NCBI RefSeq assembly: GCF_002196855.1
Contig: NZ_NIPW01000034.1
Coordinates: 1 to 64,000 of the forward strand
Length of the DNA stretch: 64,000 nucleotides
Direction of reading: 5' to 3'
From: Haematobacter genomosp. 1
GTDB lineage: Bacteria; Pseudomonadota; Alphaproteobacteria; Rhodobacterales; Rhodobacteraceae
Position numbers and translations under genes: made by a program. Each line of letters begins with the position of its first letter. Position 1 is the stretch's first letter. Positions 54,784-62,970 of the stretch are shown piece after piece. Below the pieces are notes generated by a model, which made no database searches, was not told where the DNA came from, and saw only the letters and a list, made by a program, of their open reading frames with translations.

Positions 54784-55947
54784 TCAACTCGATTTTTTGT
54801 GACGGATCGCTGCGGTGAAACGGTCGAACAGGTAGTAGCTGTCCTGCGGGCCGGGGCTGGCTTCCGGGTGATACTGAACGGAAAAGACCGGGCGGTTCTT
54901 CACGCGGATGCCGCAATTGGAGCCGTCGAACAGGCTGACGTGCGTTTCAATCACCTCCGCAGGCAAGGTCTGGCTGTCCACGGTGAAGCCATGGTTCATG
55001 GAGGTGATCTCCACCTTGCCGGTCTCCAGATCCTTCACCGGATGGTTCGCGCCATGGTGGCCGTGGTTCATCTTGACCGTCCGCGCACCAAGCGCCAGCG
55101 CCAGCATCTGGTGCCCGAGGCAGATGCCGAAAATCGGCAGGTCACGTTCCAGCACTGCCTGAATCATCGGGACGGCATAGACACCGGTCGCCGCGGGATC
55201 GCCGGGACCGTTGGACAGAAACACACCATCGGGGTTCAGCGCCAGCACATCCTCCGCCGTCGCCGTAGCGGGCAGAACCGTCACATCGCAGCCCGCAGAG
55301 GCAAGGCAGCGCAGGATGTTCCGCTTTGCGCCATAGTCGATGGCGACGACCTTGGCCCCCGGCCCGTCGCGCCGGGTATAGCCTTCGGACCAGGCCCAGA
55401 GCTTTTCGTCCCAGCGATAGCTCTGGGCGCAGGTGACGTCCTTGGCCAGATCGAGCCCCACAAGGCCCTTCCAGCCCCGCGCCTTGGCGACCAGCGCGGC
55501 CACGTCGAAGTTGCCATCGGGATCATGGGCGAGCGCGACATGCGGCGCCCCCTGCTGGCGGATGGCGCGGGTCAGGCGGCGGGTGTCGATCCCGCCGATG
55601 CCGATCCGCCCCTTGCGGCGGAGCCAGTCCGTCAGCTCACCCGTCGCACGCCAGGAGGAAGGTTCGGTCGGATCCCATTTCACCACCATGCCGGCGGCAA
55701 CGGGTTCGGCGGTTTCGTCGTCATCGGCATTGACGCCGACATTGCCGATATGGGGAAAGGTGAAGGTTACGACCTGTCCGGCATAGGACGGATCGGTCAT
55801 GATCTCCTGATAGCCGGTCATCGCGGTGTTGAAGACAAGCTCCGCCACCGTCTCGCCGGTCGCGCCGAAGCCTCGCCCGTAGAACACCGTGCCATCGGAC
55901 AGGGCAAGGCATGCGGTCGGGCGGCTCTGGGGGGACAGACCGGTCAT
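54784..55947 (-). CDS. carA: Carbamoyl-phosphate synthase small subunit
   Basis: A 387-aa glutamine amidotransferase subunit supplying ammonia to CarB for pyrimidines and arginine. The N-terminal half has VFYGRGFGATGETVAELVFNT and GYQEIMTDPSYAGQ. The C-terminal class I amidotransferase has GVFLSNGPGDPAA, FGICLGHQMLALALG (nucleophilic Cys), and HPEASPGPQDS (His/Glu of the triad). The start at 55947 gives a normal N-terminus. It is divergent from the yqeY gene; carB is not adjacent. Confidence 0.96.
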   Translation of the reverse strand: MTGLSPQSRPTACLALSDGTVFYGRGFGATGETVAELVFNTAMTGYQEIMTDPSYAGQVVTFTFPHIGNVGVNADDDETAEPVAAGMVVKWDPTEPSSWRATGELTDWLRRKGRIGIGGIDTRRLTRAIRQQGAPHVALAHDPDGNFDVAALVAKARGWKGLVGLDLAKDVTCAQSYRWDEKLWAWSEGYTRRDGPGAKVVAIDYGAKRNILRCLASAGCDVTVLPATATAEDVLALNPDGVFLSNGPGDPAATGVYAVPMIQAVLERDLPIFGICLGHQMLALALGARTVKMNHGHHGANHPVKDLETGKVEITSMNHGFTVDSQTLPAEVIETHVSLFDGSNCGIRVKNRPVFSVQYHPEASPGPQDSYYLFDRFTAAIRHKKSS

Positions 55948-56079
55948 GAGACGACTCCTTCGGAAAATCTGCGGGAAACTAGGCAAACCTCTCGGCAGGG
56001 TCAAGGCGATCACGCCCGTTGTTTCCGCGCGGGTGCGAGTATATCTGAAACCTTTCGCGAACAGCCACGGGTAACAGCC

Positions 56080-56538
56080 ATGCAGCTCCGAGACCTGATC
56101 TCCCAGCACCTCAAGGATGCGATGAAGAACCGCGATGCCGCCCGGCTCTCCGCGCTCCGGCTCATCAACGCCGCGATCAAGGACAGGGACATCGCGCTCC
56201 GCGGGGAGGGGAACGACCAGGGCGCAACGGATTCCGATATCCTCGCCATTCTGGGGCGCATGGTGAAGCAGCGTCAGGAAAGCGCGCGCGCCTATGAGGA
56301 GGGCGGTCGGCTCGAACTGGCGGAGAAGGAACGGGCCGAGATCACGGTGATCGAGGAGTTCCTGCCCCGGCAGCTTGACCCGGAAGAGGTCGAGAAGGCC
56401 ATATCCGATACGATCACGGACCTCGGCGCGACATCGGTGCGCGACATGGGCCGCGTGATGGCGGCATTGAAGGCGAAATATACCGGGCAGATGGATTTCA
56501 CTACGGTCGGCCCGAAAGTGAAGGACCGGCTGGGCTGA
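56080..56538 (+). CDS. GatB/YqeY domain protein
   Basis: A 152-aa protein. The helical bundle (MQLRDLISQHLKDAMKNRDAARLSALRLI, given here as family features only: DAMKNRDAARLSALRLI) and the YqeY tail (DLGATSVRDMGRVMAALKAK) match the family related to the tail domain of GatB. It may bind tRNA or act in amidotransferase quality control; function is not established. The gene is divergent from carA, a pairing often seen in alphaproteobacteria. Confidence 0.92.
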   Translation: MQLRDLISQHLKDAMKNRDAARLSALRLINAAIKDRDIALRGEGNDQGATDSDILAILGRMVKQRQESARAYEEGGRLELAEKERAEITVIEEFLPRQLDPEEVEKAISDTITDLGATSVRDMGRVMAALKAKYTGQMDFTTVGPKVKDRLG

Positions 56539-56609
56539 GGCCCTCTCCGCCGGGAACAACCGCCGGAAGCCCGGCGTTTCTTCGCAGCACTCCAGCGGCG
56601 GAGACAATC

Positions 56610-56792
56610 ATGCCAGCCAAGTCGAAAGCGCAGCAGAAGGCGGCAGGGGCAGCCCTTGCCGCCAAGCGGGGCGAAGAGCCGGTGTCCAGCCTCAAGGGCG
56701 CCTCGCGCGAGATGTATGACGACATGAGCGAGGCGCAACTGGAGGACTTCGCCGCCACCAGGCGCAAGGGACTGCCGGAGCACAAGGACTGA
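56610..56792 (+). CDS. DUF3008 family small protein
   Basis: A 60-aa basic protein beginning MPAKSKAQQKAAGAALAAKRG and containing SREMYDDMSEAQLEDFAATRRKGLP, the compact conserved pattern of DUF3008. The middle is highly charged and there is no membrane segment. Such proteins occur widely in proteobacteria without a known role; relatives resemble stress-associated small proteins. A GGAG-containing sequence lies upstream of the ATG at 56610. It ends 3 bp from the convergent DUF2244 gene. Confidence 0.85.
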   Translation: MPAKSKAQQKAAGAALAAKRGEEPVSSLKGASREMYDDMSEAQLEDFAATRRKGLPEHKD

Positions 56793-56795
56793 GCG

Positions 56796-57326
56796 TCAGG
56801 CGTGGCGGAACAGGTCGGCAAGCTCCGGCCAGAGGGAGAGGCGCTCCTCCTCCGACAGAAAGGCGCCGATCTCGATCTCCCGCCCCGCCCCGGAGAGCGT
56901 GAGATAATTTGGTACGGGCCCTTCCCGGCGATGCAGGTCCACCCTGACCCAATGCGGATTGGCGTGCCATTCGGAATGCGCCCGCCTTGGACCGTCGCGC
57001 ACCACATCGACCCTGTCGGGCCAGAGCGTCAGCCTTTCGAGGATCTCGCCATCCCGATAGCTGCGGTTCAGGGCAAACCAGAGGCCCCAGAGCGCAGCCA
57101 GCACGAAGGGTAGCAACCCCCACAGCACGGGCGAGCCCAATACCTCGATCAGCGGCAGGGACAGAAGCACCGCCATACCCCCTATCACCCAGACGAAGCC
57201 CCGGCGTGGCAGTGAGCGGTAGGGCCAGAGGTGCAGTTCCGCCAGCGGCTCGGCCCCGCCCGAAGGCAAAGGAGCCCCGGACTTCTCCGAGGCTCCTTCC
57301 GGTCGTTTGACCCATTCATACGGCAT
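56796..57326 (-). CDS. DUF2244 family membrane protein
   Basis: A 176-aa protein with two membrane helices (about 43-85) between a short N-terminal segment and a C-terminal beta-rich region (RLTLWPDRVDVVRDGPRRAHSEW). LHLWPYRSLPRRGFVW just before helix 1 is typical of DUF2244. It lies 12 bp after ctaD on the same strand, the usual neighbourhood in alphaproteobacteria, which suggests a role in cytochrome oxidase assembly or function. No cofactor motif is visible, so that role is inference. Confidence 0.9.
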   Translation of the reverse strand: MPYEWVKRPEGASEKSGAPLPSGGAEPLAELHLWPYRSLPRRGFVWVIGGMAVLLSLPLIEVLGSPVLWGLLPFVLAALWGLWFALNRSYRDGEILERLTLWPDRVDVVRDGPRRAHSEWHANPHWVRVDLHRREGPVPNYLTLSGAGREIEIGAFLSEEERLSLWPELADLFRHA

Positions 57327-57338
57327 CAGTCTGCGCGA

Positions 57339-59009
57339 TCAGTGAGCGTGCGATTTGTCCCAGTCGGACTGCTTCGGCAGCGTCTCGAACGTATGCTCCG
57401 GCGGCGGGGAGGGCAGGGTCCATTCCAGCGTATCGGCATATTCGTTCCAGTAGTTGTTCTCGGTCACGCGCTGGCCACGGGTCAGCGTGTAGAACACCAC
57501 TCCGATGAAGAACACGAAGGAGAAGAACGACAGGAAGGCGCCGAGAGAGGAAACCAGGTTCCACGTCGCGAAAGCCTCCGGATAGTCGATGTAACGGCGC
57601 GGCATCCCCTGACGGCCAAGGAAGTGCTGCGGGAAGAAGGTGAGGTTCGCGCCGACGAACATCATCCAGAAGTGCAGCTTGCCCGCCCATTCGGGATATT
57701 GCCGCCCCGACATCTTCCCGATCCAGTAATAGACCCCCGCGAAGATGGCGAACACCGCGCCCAGTGACATCACGTAGTGGAAGTGCGCCACCACGTAATA
57801 GGTGTCGTGATAGGAGCGGTCGAGCGGCGCCTGGCTGAGCACGAGGCCGGTCACGCCGCCCACGGTGAACAGGAACAGGAAGCCGAACGCCCAGAGCATC
57901 GGTGTCTTGAACTCGATGGAGCCGCCCCACATCGTGGCGATCCAGGAAAAGACCTTCACCCCCGTCGGCACCGCGATGACCATGGTGGCGAGCATGAAGT
58001 AGGACTGCTGCGCAAGGCTCATCCCCACGGTGTACATGTGGTGCGCCCAGACGACGAAGCCCAGTACCCCGATGGCCACCATCGCATAGACCATCGGCAG
58101 ATAGCCGAAGATCGGCTTGCGCGAGAAGGTCGCGATGACATGGGAGATGATGCCGAAGCCCGGCAGGATAATGATGTACACTTCCGGGTGGCCGAAGAAC
58201 CACAGGATATGTTGATACAGGATCGGGTCGCCACCGCCCGACGGGTCGAAGAAGGTGGTGCCAAAGTTCCGGTCGGTCAGCAACATGGTGATCGCACCGG
58301 CCAGAACCGGCAGCGCGAGCAGAATCAGCCAGGCCGTCACGAACACCGACCAGGCGAAGAGCGGCACCTTGTGCAGGGTCATGCCCGGCGCGCGCATGTT
58401 CAGGAAGGTGGTGATGATGTTGATCGCGCCGAGAATCGACGACGCCCCCGACACGTGCACCGCAAAGATCGCGAGGTCGGTCGAGTAACCCGTCTCATGC
58501 GTGGAAAGCGGCGGATAGAGCACCCAGCCGATGCCCGATCCCATCTGGTCGTTGCCGCCGGGAGCGAAGAGCGAGGCCACGCCGAGCGCCGTGCCCGCCA
58601 CGAACAGCCAGTAGCTGAGGTTGTTCAGGCGCGGAAACGCCATGTCCGGCGCGCCGATATGCAGCGGCATGAAGTAGTTGCCGAAGCCGCCGAACAGCGC
58701 GGGAATCACGACGAAGAACATCATGAGCACACCGTGATAGGTGATCATCACGTTCCACAGGTGGCCGTTCGGCGTACAGGCTTCCGCGGAGGGGATGAGC
58801 CGTGCGCCTTCGAGACACATGTATTGTACGCCCGGATGCATCAGCTCCAGCCGCATATAGACAGTGAACAGGACGGAGATCAGCCCGACGGCGCCTGCCG
58901 TGAACAGGTAGAGAATCCCGATGTCCTTGTGGTTCGTTGACATGAACCAGCGGGTGAAGAACCCGCGCTTGTCATGCCCTTCGTGGCCATGGATGGCTGC
59001 GTCGGCCAT
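57339..59009 (-). CDS. ctaD: Cytochrome c oxidase subunit I (aa3 type)
   Basis: A 556-aa heme-copper oxidase with twelve helices. Ligands and channels are visible: [13 protein letters not shown] (heme a His), [19 protein letters not shown] (CuB His and the cross-linked Tyr), HHMYTVGM (two CuB His) and [14 protein letters not shown] (heme a3 and a His). The D-channel segment [21 protein letters not shown] is complete. It reduces oxygen and pumps protons at the inner membrane. Start at 59009. Subunits II and III are not adjacent, as is normal in Rhodobacterales, where ctaD stands apart from the ctaCBGE cluster. Confidence 0.97.
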   Translation of the reverse strand: MADAAIHGHEGHDKRGFFTRWFMSTNHKDIGILYLFTAGAVGLISVLFTVYMRLELMHPGVQYMCLEGARLIPSAEACTPNGHLWNVMITYHGVLMMFFVVIPALFGGFGNYFMPLHIGAPDMAFPRLNNLSYWLFVAGTALGVASLFAPGGNDQMGSGIGWVLYPPLSTHETGYSTDLAIFAVHVSGASSILGAINIITTFLNMRAPGMTLHKVPLFAWSVFVTAWLILLALPVLAGAITMLLTDRNFGTTFFDPSGGGDPILYQHILWFFGHPEVYIIILPGFGIISHVIATFSRKPIFGYLPMVYAMVAIGVLGFVVWAHHMYTVGMSLAQQSYFMLATMVIAVPTGVKVFSWIATMWGGSIEFKTPMLWAFGFLFLFTVGGVTGLVLSQAPLDRSYHDTYYVVAHFHYVMSLGAVFAIFAGVYYWIGKMSGRQYPEWAGKLHFWMMFVGANLTFFPQHFLGRQGMPRRYIDYPEAFATWNLVSSLGAFLSFFSFVFFIGVVFYTLTRGQRVTENNYWNEYADTLEWTLPSPPPEHTFETLPKQSDWDKSHAH

Positions 59010-59157
59010 GCTGCCGCCTCCCGTATCTTGATGGGGCGACGCCCGGGTGCATTCCTCCCGCGCCGCTCTCTGCATGCGGTTGTAAAGCGCGCGGGCGAGG
59101 GGGGCAATCGTCCTGATCACAACACGGTGTGGAAATGTTGCCCCTGTGCGTCGGACT

Positions 59158-59592
59158 TTAGTCTGGTTGCGGGCCGGAGAGGGAGGCCAGATAGGCGATG
59201 ATGTCCTCTGCCCCGCGGGTCAGGCGGAATGCCATCTTGGAGCGTGCCCCGTCGTCGCCGGTGTAGGTCTTCAGAAAGGCGGTAGGGTCCGCCAGGAACT
59301 GTGTCAGGCTCTCCGCGCTCCAGACAAGACCCGTTTCATGCGCCTTTCGCAGGGCGGGGGAGTAATTGAACTCCAGCCCAGCACCACGCCCGACGACCCC
59401 GTATAGGTCGGGTCCGGTCTTGCCGCCCCGCACGATGGCGGTTCCGTCCGTCGCCGTGATGGAGTGGCAGGCGCGACATTTGGCGAAGGCCTTGGCTCCG
59501 GCCTCTGGGTCGCCCTGCGCGTGGGAGGGAGAGGCGAGCGACAGCAGGCTCACCAGGGCGAGACCGCTGGCGGCGCGGGGGAATCGGCGCAT
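59158..59592 (-). CDS. Class I cytochrome c (c2/c550-like)
   Basis: A 144-aa periplasmic heme protein. The signal peptide ends near SPSHAQ (about residue 26). The heme motif is CRACHS, and the sixth ligand is the Met of [27 protein letters not shown] is the typical loop of mitochondrial-type cytochromes c2/c550. It probably shuttles electrons to the oxidase encoded just downstream at 57339. The ATG at 59592 starts directly at the signal; upstream codons in the same frame run into lipB. It is 29 bp from lipB on the same strand. Confidence 0.92.
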   Translation of the reverse strand: MRRFPRAASGLALVSLLSLASPSHAQGDPEAGAKAFAKCRACHSITATDGTAIVRGGKTGPDLYGVVGRGAGLEFNYSPALRKAHETGLVWSAESLTQFLADPTAFLKTYTGDDGARSKMAFRLTRGAEDIIAYLASLSGPQPD

Positions 59593-59621
59593 GGCTGGCT
59601 CCTTCGGTAGTTCGTGTCGAG

Positions 59622-60299
59622 TTATCGGGTGCAGGTGGCGCTCGCGGGGTGATCGCCAAAGGCTTTCTCCCATGTGCGGGCCAGCGCCGCATCGACATCG
59701 CCCATCGTCACCGGCAGGCCCAGATCGACGAGGCTGGTCACCCCGTGCTCCCGGATGCCACAGGGCACGATGCCGGAAAAGTGCTCAAGCTCTGGCTCGA
59801 CGTTGATCGAGATGCCGTGGAACGTCACCCAGCGGCGCACGCGCACGCCGATCGCGGCGATCTTGTCCTCCCGCAGGGAGCCGTCGAGGTTCGGGGCCTT
59901 CTCCGGGCGCACCACCCAGACGCCGACCCGACCCTCCCGCCGCTCGCCCTTCACGCCGAACTCCGCCAGCGTCGCGATCACCCAGTCTTCCAGGCGGCAG
60001 ACGAACCGGCGCACGTCACGTCCGCGCCGGTTGAGGTCCAGCATGACATAGGCCACGCGCTGTCCCGGCCCGTGATAGGTGTACTGGCCCCCCCGGCGGG
60101 CATCATAGACGGGAAAGCGATCGGGATCGGTGAGGTCCTCCCGCCGGGCAGACGTGCCCGCTGTATAGAGAGGCGGATGCTCCAGCAGCCAGACGGCCTC
60201 GTCAGCCGTGCCCGCGCTGATGGCGGCGACGCGTCGCTCCATGGTCTCCAGCGCGTCGGGATAGGCGATCCGGCTGTCTGATATGATCCACTCGGTCAT
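59622..60299 (-). CDS. lipB: Octanoyl-[acyl-carrier-protein]:protein N-octanoyltransferase
   Basis: A 225-aa enzyme attaching octanoate to lipoyl domains. [20 protein letters not shown] (the HPP-type start of the active site), [38 protein letters not shown] (catalytic Lys) and [17 protein letters not shown] (catalytic Cys) are all in place. The length is normal. It is cytoplasmic. It is followed by the cytochrome c gene 29 bp later. The ATG at 60299 gives the standard N-terminus. Confidence 0.96.
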   Translation of the reverse strand: MTEWIISDSRIAYPDALETMERRVAAISAGTADEAVWLLEHPPLYTAGTSARREDLTDPDRFPVYDARRGGQYTYHGPGQRVAYVMLDLNRRGRDVRRFVCRLEDWVIATLAEFGVKGERREGRVGVWVVRPEKAPNLDGSLREDKIAAIGVRVRRWVTFHGISINVEPELEHFSGIVPCGIREHGVTSLVDLGLPVTMGDVDAALARTWEKAFGDHPASATCTR

Positions 60300-60342
60300 C
60301 TTGCTGAACTCCGCGAGGTGATGGCGTCCGGCGGCAGGTCAT

Positions 60343-60382
60343 CGGGGATGCCCCGGGGATGCCCGAGGGGAATGCCCGGGGG
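60343..60382. repeat. 11-bp imperfect tandem repeat upstream of lipB
   Basis: About three units of CGGGGATGCCC (the last with one extra A), 44 bp upstream of the lipB start. The rest of the 288 bp up to the tRNA-Leu gene shows no gene. Confidence 0.65.
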
Positions 60383-60587
60383 GCGCCGCTCCGCCCTGCC
60401 GGATAGACAGGAACCGCGCCCGGATTGCAACCGCCGTACCCCTTTGCCGCGCCTCCCAGAGGAGGCCCGCAGGTGAGGGCGGGCAGCGGGCGAGGAGGTT
60501 TGGAAAGGCGCCCGGAAAAAGTTGCAGATTCCCCCTTTTCTTTCCCAAAGCCTTTCGCTATCACCCGCCGCACCAAGCCAAGGCAGT

Positions 60588-60674
60588 GCGGTCGTGGCGG
60601 AATTGGTAGACGCGCAGCGTTGAGGTCGCTGTGGGGTAACTCCCGTGGAAGTTCGAGTCTTCTCGACCGCACCA
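60588..60674 (+). tRNA. tRNA-Leu (GAG)
   Basis: An 87-nt class II tRNA. The acceptor GCGGTCG pairs with CGACCGC and is followed by A and an encoded CCA. The anticodon arm is CAGCG-TTGAGGT-CGCTG, giving anticodon GAG. The long variable arm (TGGGGTAACTCCCGT) and T arm GTTCGAGTC are complete. Confidence 0.97.
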
Positions 60675-60709
60675 TTTAACCCGGACGCAGATGCGTCAGG
60701 GACCAGGCT

Positions 60710-60784
60710 GGCCCGGTAGCTCAGTGGTAGAGCGTTCCGTTCACATCGGAAATGTCAGGAGTTCGAATCTCTTCCGGGCCACCA
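60710..60784 (+). tRNA. tRNA-Val (CAC)
   Basis: A 75-nt tRNA. The acceptor GGCCCGG pairs with CCGGGCC, with A and encoded CCA. The anticodon arm TTCCG-TTCACAT-CGGAA gives anticodon CAC. The T arm is GGAGTTCGAATCTC. It lies 35 bp after tRNA-Leu and probably shares its transcript. Confidence 0.97.
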
Positions 60785-61125
60785 TTCCCCTCGGGGCAGG
60801 TGATCTTCTAAACATGTCGATTTTCGGGGGATGGCAGCAGGCGGCGCGGCGACCTGAACTCGTGAAGCTGACACTTGGTAATATCGTCGCCACACCACCT
60901 GATGCACGTATAGGTGTAAGAGATTTTCCGTCCTCGCGCGACCTGTCTTTTTGGACAGGTCCGTCTCTCAACTCGGTGAGATCACGGAATTTTTTATCGA
61001 CTAATTCGAGTTGCTCGCCAATCTCCCCTTTATCTTCATAAAATTCGCCCTAGCGGACGGAGCGTTGTCTGCCGCGGTTCTTGGCTCTTGCTATTTCGCC
61101 GTGACTTCGGCATGCAGCCACTCAT
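60785..61125. other. Lower-GC stretch between tRNA-Val and tRNA-Arg
   Basis: Distinctly AT-richer than its surroundings from about 60880 to 61050 (for example GGAATTTTTTATCGACTAATTCG). A perfect 8-bp hairpin, GACCTGTC-TTTTTG-GACAGGTC, lies at 60940-60961. On the minus strand one frame from about 61030 to 60800 reads like real protein (FYEDKGEIGEQLELVDKKF, then DLTELRDGP) but has no start. It may be the 3' remnant of a mobile-element gene inserted at a tRNA. Confidence 0.4.
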
Positions 61126-61414
61126 GGCCCCGTAGCTCAGCTGGATAGAGCAACCGCCTTCAATTGGAGTGCGCGTCGGGAAACCGGCGCTGCAGAACCT
61201 GTCAAATTCGGGGAAACCTCTGCCCTGCGGCGTGGCAATCCCGAGCCAAGCCCCATTTCGGGGAAGGTGTAGAGACTGGACGGCAGGCACCCGCCCCGCT
61301 ACCGCGGAAGGGTGAAGGGACAGTCCAGACCACGAAGGGCCTCCGGCCTGCGGCGAAAGCCGAAGTGGTAAGCTAAGCGGTTGGTCGCAGGTTCGAATCC
61401 TGCCGGGGTCGCCA
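61126..61414 (+). tRNA. tRNA-Arg (UCU), interrupted by a group I intron
   Basis: Exon 1 is 61126-61160 and exon 2 is 61373-61414; joined they form a 77-nt tRNA with encoded CCA. The acceptor GGCCCCG pairs with CGGGGTC. D arm is GCTC-GAGC. The anticodon arm becomes ACCGC-CTTCTAA-GCGGT, anticodon UCU (reads AGA). T arm GCAGG-TTCGAAT-CCTGC. The intron lies between anticodon positions 34 and 35. Without splicing the tRNA cannot work, so the intron must be removed in vivo. Confidence 0.93.
61161..61372 (+). ncRNA. Group IC3-like self-splicing intron in tRNA-Arg
   Basis: A 212-nt intron without any reading frame. P1 is CTT|C-AATT-GGAG, which places the obligatory U-G pair at the 5' splice site, and the last intron base is G (61372). 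The core matches the Azoarcus tRNA-Ile intron closely: TGTCAAATTCGG-GAAACCT, GAGCCAAGC, GAAGGTGTAGAGACT-GACGGCA, GTGAAGG-A-AGTCCA, and GGCGAAAGCC near the 3' end. It should excise itself with a guanosine cofactor. It belongs to the small tRNA-intron class known from alpha- and betaproteobacteria. Confidence 0.93.
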
Positions 61415-62060
61415 GTCTGCTTGTAAGGTGTTGACGTAGCGTCATAAACCTGACGGTTCCGGTCCGGGCTTCCAAATCTTGTTCCCTGATCATTCCAGGG
61501 AGTGGCCTCCTGCGCCGCGCGGCGATCGAGCATCGCCACACCCCGGTGCATGCTTCGCGACCGGTTTCTGTCGCAATCCGGTGCACCGTTTCCCGGCTTC
61601 GGTGAACGCACTCGTCTGCACCTTTCTCACCCCGTGGGCTCTTGCCCCTCTGATATCGGCTTTTGCTGCGGCACAGGGGAACCGGGCGCTGAAAGCCCGC
61701 TCCGTGACAAGCCATGTCATGTGCCTCACCACCTCGGAGATCACCGCTTTCAGGGTTCCAGGTCGCCCGTTCCCCCTTCTGTCAACCCTGACTGCGCCCC
61801 GCCGCACGCGGTCTACCCATCCACCTCCGATGAGGCGGACGACGCGACCGGTGTAAGTCCCGGATGAAAGACCGATGAAAAGACTTCGGCGAGCAGGCCA
61901 AGACGACCGCTGAGGACGTTCAGTAGAACCTGGCCCGCGCCCTGCGCGAAAGCAGCGGGAAACCCGCCTCTCTGCAAGAGGGCTATCCCTCCGAGCAAGC
62001 GCACCGGGACGGGAGTCGCCGCGCTTGGGCGGCCTCGTAACTGCTTCTGGGGAAAGGGGT
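61415..62060. other. Long intergenic stretch after tRNA-Arg
   Basis: 646 bp with no credible gene. It contains CCCTGATCATTCCAGGG (an inverted repeat near 61480-61500) and a short tandem GATGAAAGACC/GATGAAAAGAC at about 61865-61885. The right part is the distal end of the minus-strand RNA array that begins at 62452, and may hold its 3' processing or termination site; no T-run terminator was found. Confidence 0.45.
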
Positions 62061-62136
62061 GCGGCAGCCTCCGGGGAGGAGGAGAGGAGGCTGCCGCTGT
62101 ATGACGATCAAGCCAGGGAGGAGGAGAGGCCGATCG
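62061..62136 (-). ncRNA. CcsR/cuckoo-type sRNA, unit 4
   Basis: Two hairpins. One (62061-62097) has a perfect 12-bp stem, GCGGCAGCCTCC/GGAGGCTGCCGC. The other (62105-62136) has stem CGATC--GCC/GGC-GATCG. The gap between them is 7 nt. Each loop contains CCTCCTCCC on the minus strand (complements of 62074-62082 and 62116-62124). Last unit of the array in transcription order. Confidence 0.85.
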
Positions 62137-62171
62137 CATTCTGTCCGGTCTGTCCCGACCGGGAGGGGGAT

Positions 62172-62246
62172 GCGGCGGCTCCAGGGGAGGAGGAAGGAGC
62201 CGCCGCTCTCGCCTGCGATGCGACCCAGGGAGGAGGAGGGGTCGCA
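62172..62246 (-). ncRNA. CcsR/cuckoo-type sRNA, unit 3
   Basis: Two hairpins 12 nt apart: 62172-62206 (perfect 11-bp stem GCGGCGGCTCC/GGAGCCGCCGC) and 62219-62246 (8-bp stem TGCGACCC/GGGTCGCA). Each loop has the exact CCTCCTCCC motif on the minus strand (62185-62193, 62228-62236). A small GC hairpin, CCGGTC/GACCGG (62145-62162), separates it from unit 4. Confidence 0.85.
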
Positions 62247-62284
62247 GCGCATCTGTTCCGGCATGCTCCGCCGGAGGGAGGTGA

Positions 62285-62352
62285 CAGCGCTCCGGGGAGG
62301 GAGGAGGACCGCTGCCTATTCACGACAACCCGGGGAGGAGGAGGGGCTGCCG
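62285..62352 (-). ncRNA. CcsR/cuckoo-type sRNA, unit 2
   Basis: Two hairpins 8 nt apart, 62285-62314 and 62323-62352, each with CCTCCTCCC in the minus-strand loop (62299-62307, 62333-62341). In the second, the minus strand pairs as nine base pairs including two G-U wobbles (CGGCAGCCC with GGGTTGTCG). On the plus strand these would be A-C mismatches, showing that the minus strand is the functional RNA. Confidence 0.85.
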
Positions 62353-62386
62353 CAAAGTCTGGAACCCGAAGGCCCCGTATTCCGGC

Positions 62387-62452
62387 GACGGCACTGGGAG
62401 GAGGAGTGTGCCGTCACCTTTCCGATCGCCCAGGGAGGAGGAGGGGCGATCG
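62387..62452 (-). ncRNA. CcsR/cuckoo-type sRNA, unit 1
   Basis: Two hairpins 7 nt apart: 62423-62452 (perfect 9-bp stem CGATCGCCC/GGGCGATCG) and 62387-62415 (perfect 8-bp stem GACGGCAC/GTGCCGTC), each with CCTCCTCCC in the minus-strand loop (62433-62441, 62396-62404). It begins 9 bp after the stop codon of the DUF1127 gene, with which it is probably co-transcribed and from which it is cut out by RNase. Confidence 0.87.
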
Positions 62453-62461
62453 AAATCCTTT

Positions 62462-62674
62462 TTACTTGCCGTAAACCGCTTCGCGGGCCACGGAGTAGAT
62501 CGAAGAGCGGCTGAGTTGCAGATCGGCAAGCTCACGGTCGCTCAGTTCCCGCAATTCGGCAACGGTTTGCCGATACAGGCGGCGCTGCGCCCAGGCTTCG
62601 CGGACACGGGCAACGAAATCGCTCAGGCCCGAAGCATTCTGGGCCGCCCCATGGGTATGGTTCAGGTAGGCCAT
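62462..62674 (-). CDS. ccaF1: DUF1127 family RNA-binding protein, CcaF1-like
   Basis: A 70-aa basic protein. The C-terminal half is a DUF1127 domain (RRLYRQTVAELRELSDRELA, then DLQLSRSSI), with the Arg/Leu-rich helix-turn-helix-like form of the family. In Rhodobacter sphaeroides the CcaF1 protein of this type is encoded directly before four CcsR RNAs, binds RNA and helps their maturation and turnover; the same order here supports the name. The start is ATG at 62674. The gene is made under stress (RpoH-type) promoters in Rhodobacter; here TTGTGC-16-TATGTT (62741-62768) is a possible promoter. Confidence 0.9.
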   Translation of the reverse strand: MAYLNHTHGAAQNASGLSDFVARVREAWAQRRLYRQTVAELRELSDRELADLQLSRSSIYSVAREAVYGK

Positions 62675-62740
62675 TGTAAGTCCATTCTCTTGTGATCGGG
62701 CGCAGCGGGCTTTTTCTCTCGTCCTGCGCCTTCGGGAATG

Positions 62741-62768
62741 AACATACGCCTATGCTGCGACTGCACAA
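62741..62768 (-). promoter_or_regulatory. Promoter candidate of ccaF1 and the sRNA array
   Basis: On the minus strand TTGTGC (complement of 62763-62768), 16 bp, then TATGTT (complement of 62741-62746). The predicted start lies about 60 nt upstream of the ATG at 62674. A CTTG-type RpoH -35 element is also present further up, so the sigma factor is uncertain. Confidence 0.35.
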
Positions 62769-62970
62769 TGGGGGGGAGGGGCAATCCGGCCATGCACAAG
62801 ATGCATAACCCATGCTGACCTATTTTTCGCGACGAATTTCCCCAGTAAAACTGGCCTTCTGGGCCGGGATGGTGTTCAGTCTGCCACGATCTGCCCCGAA
62901 GAGGTGGCGAAAATGTCGCAGTTGCAGGGGTTGCGGTTCCGGGGCCCCGGCGCTGCAGGAAAGGGAAAAG

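Noticed and set aside
60691-61041. Reading frames running through the tRNA-Val gene (for example ending RKRFELLTFPM)
   Set aside because: This peptide is the common artefact of translating a tRNA; it overlaps the mature tRNA.
62061-62452. GGAGGAGG repeats as a simple satellite or CRISPR-like array
   Set aside because: Only the loop motif recurs; each stem is different and self-complementary, and spacing follows a paired pattern, which fits RNA hairpins.
62059-62514. Plus-strand proteins across the hairpin array
   Set aside because: They read through the loops in several frames equally well and show only Gly/Glu/Arg-rich low complexity.
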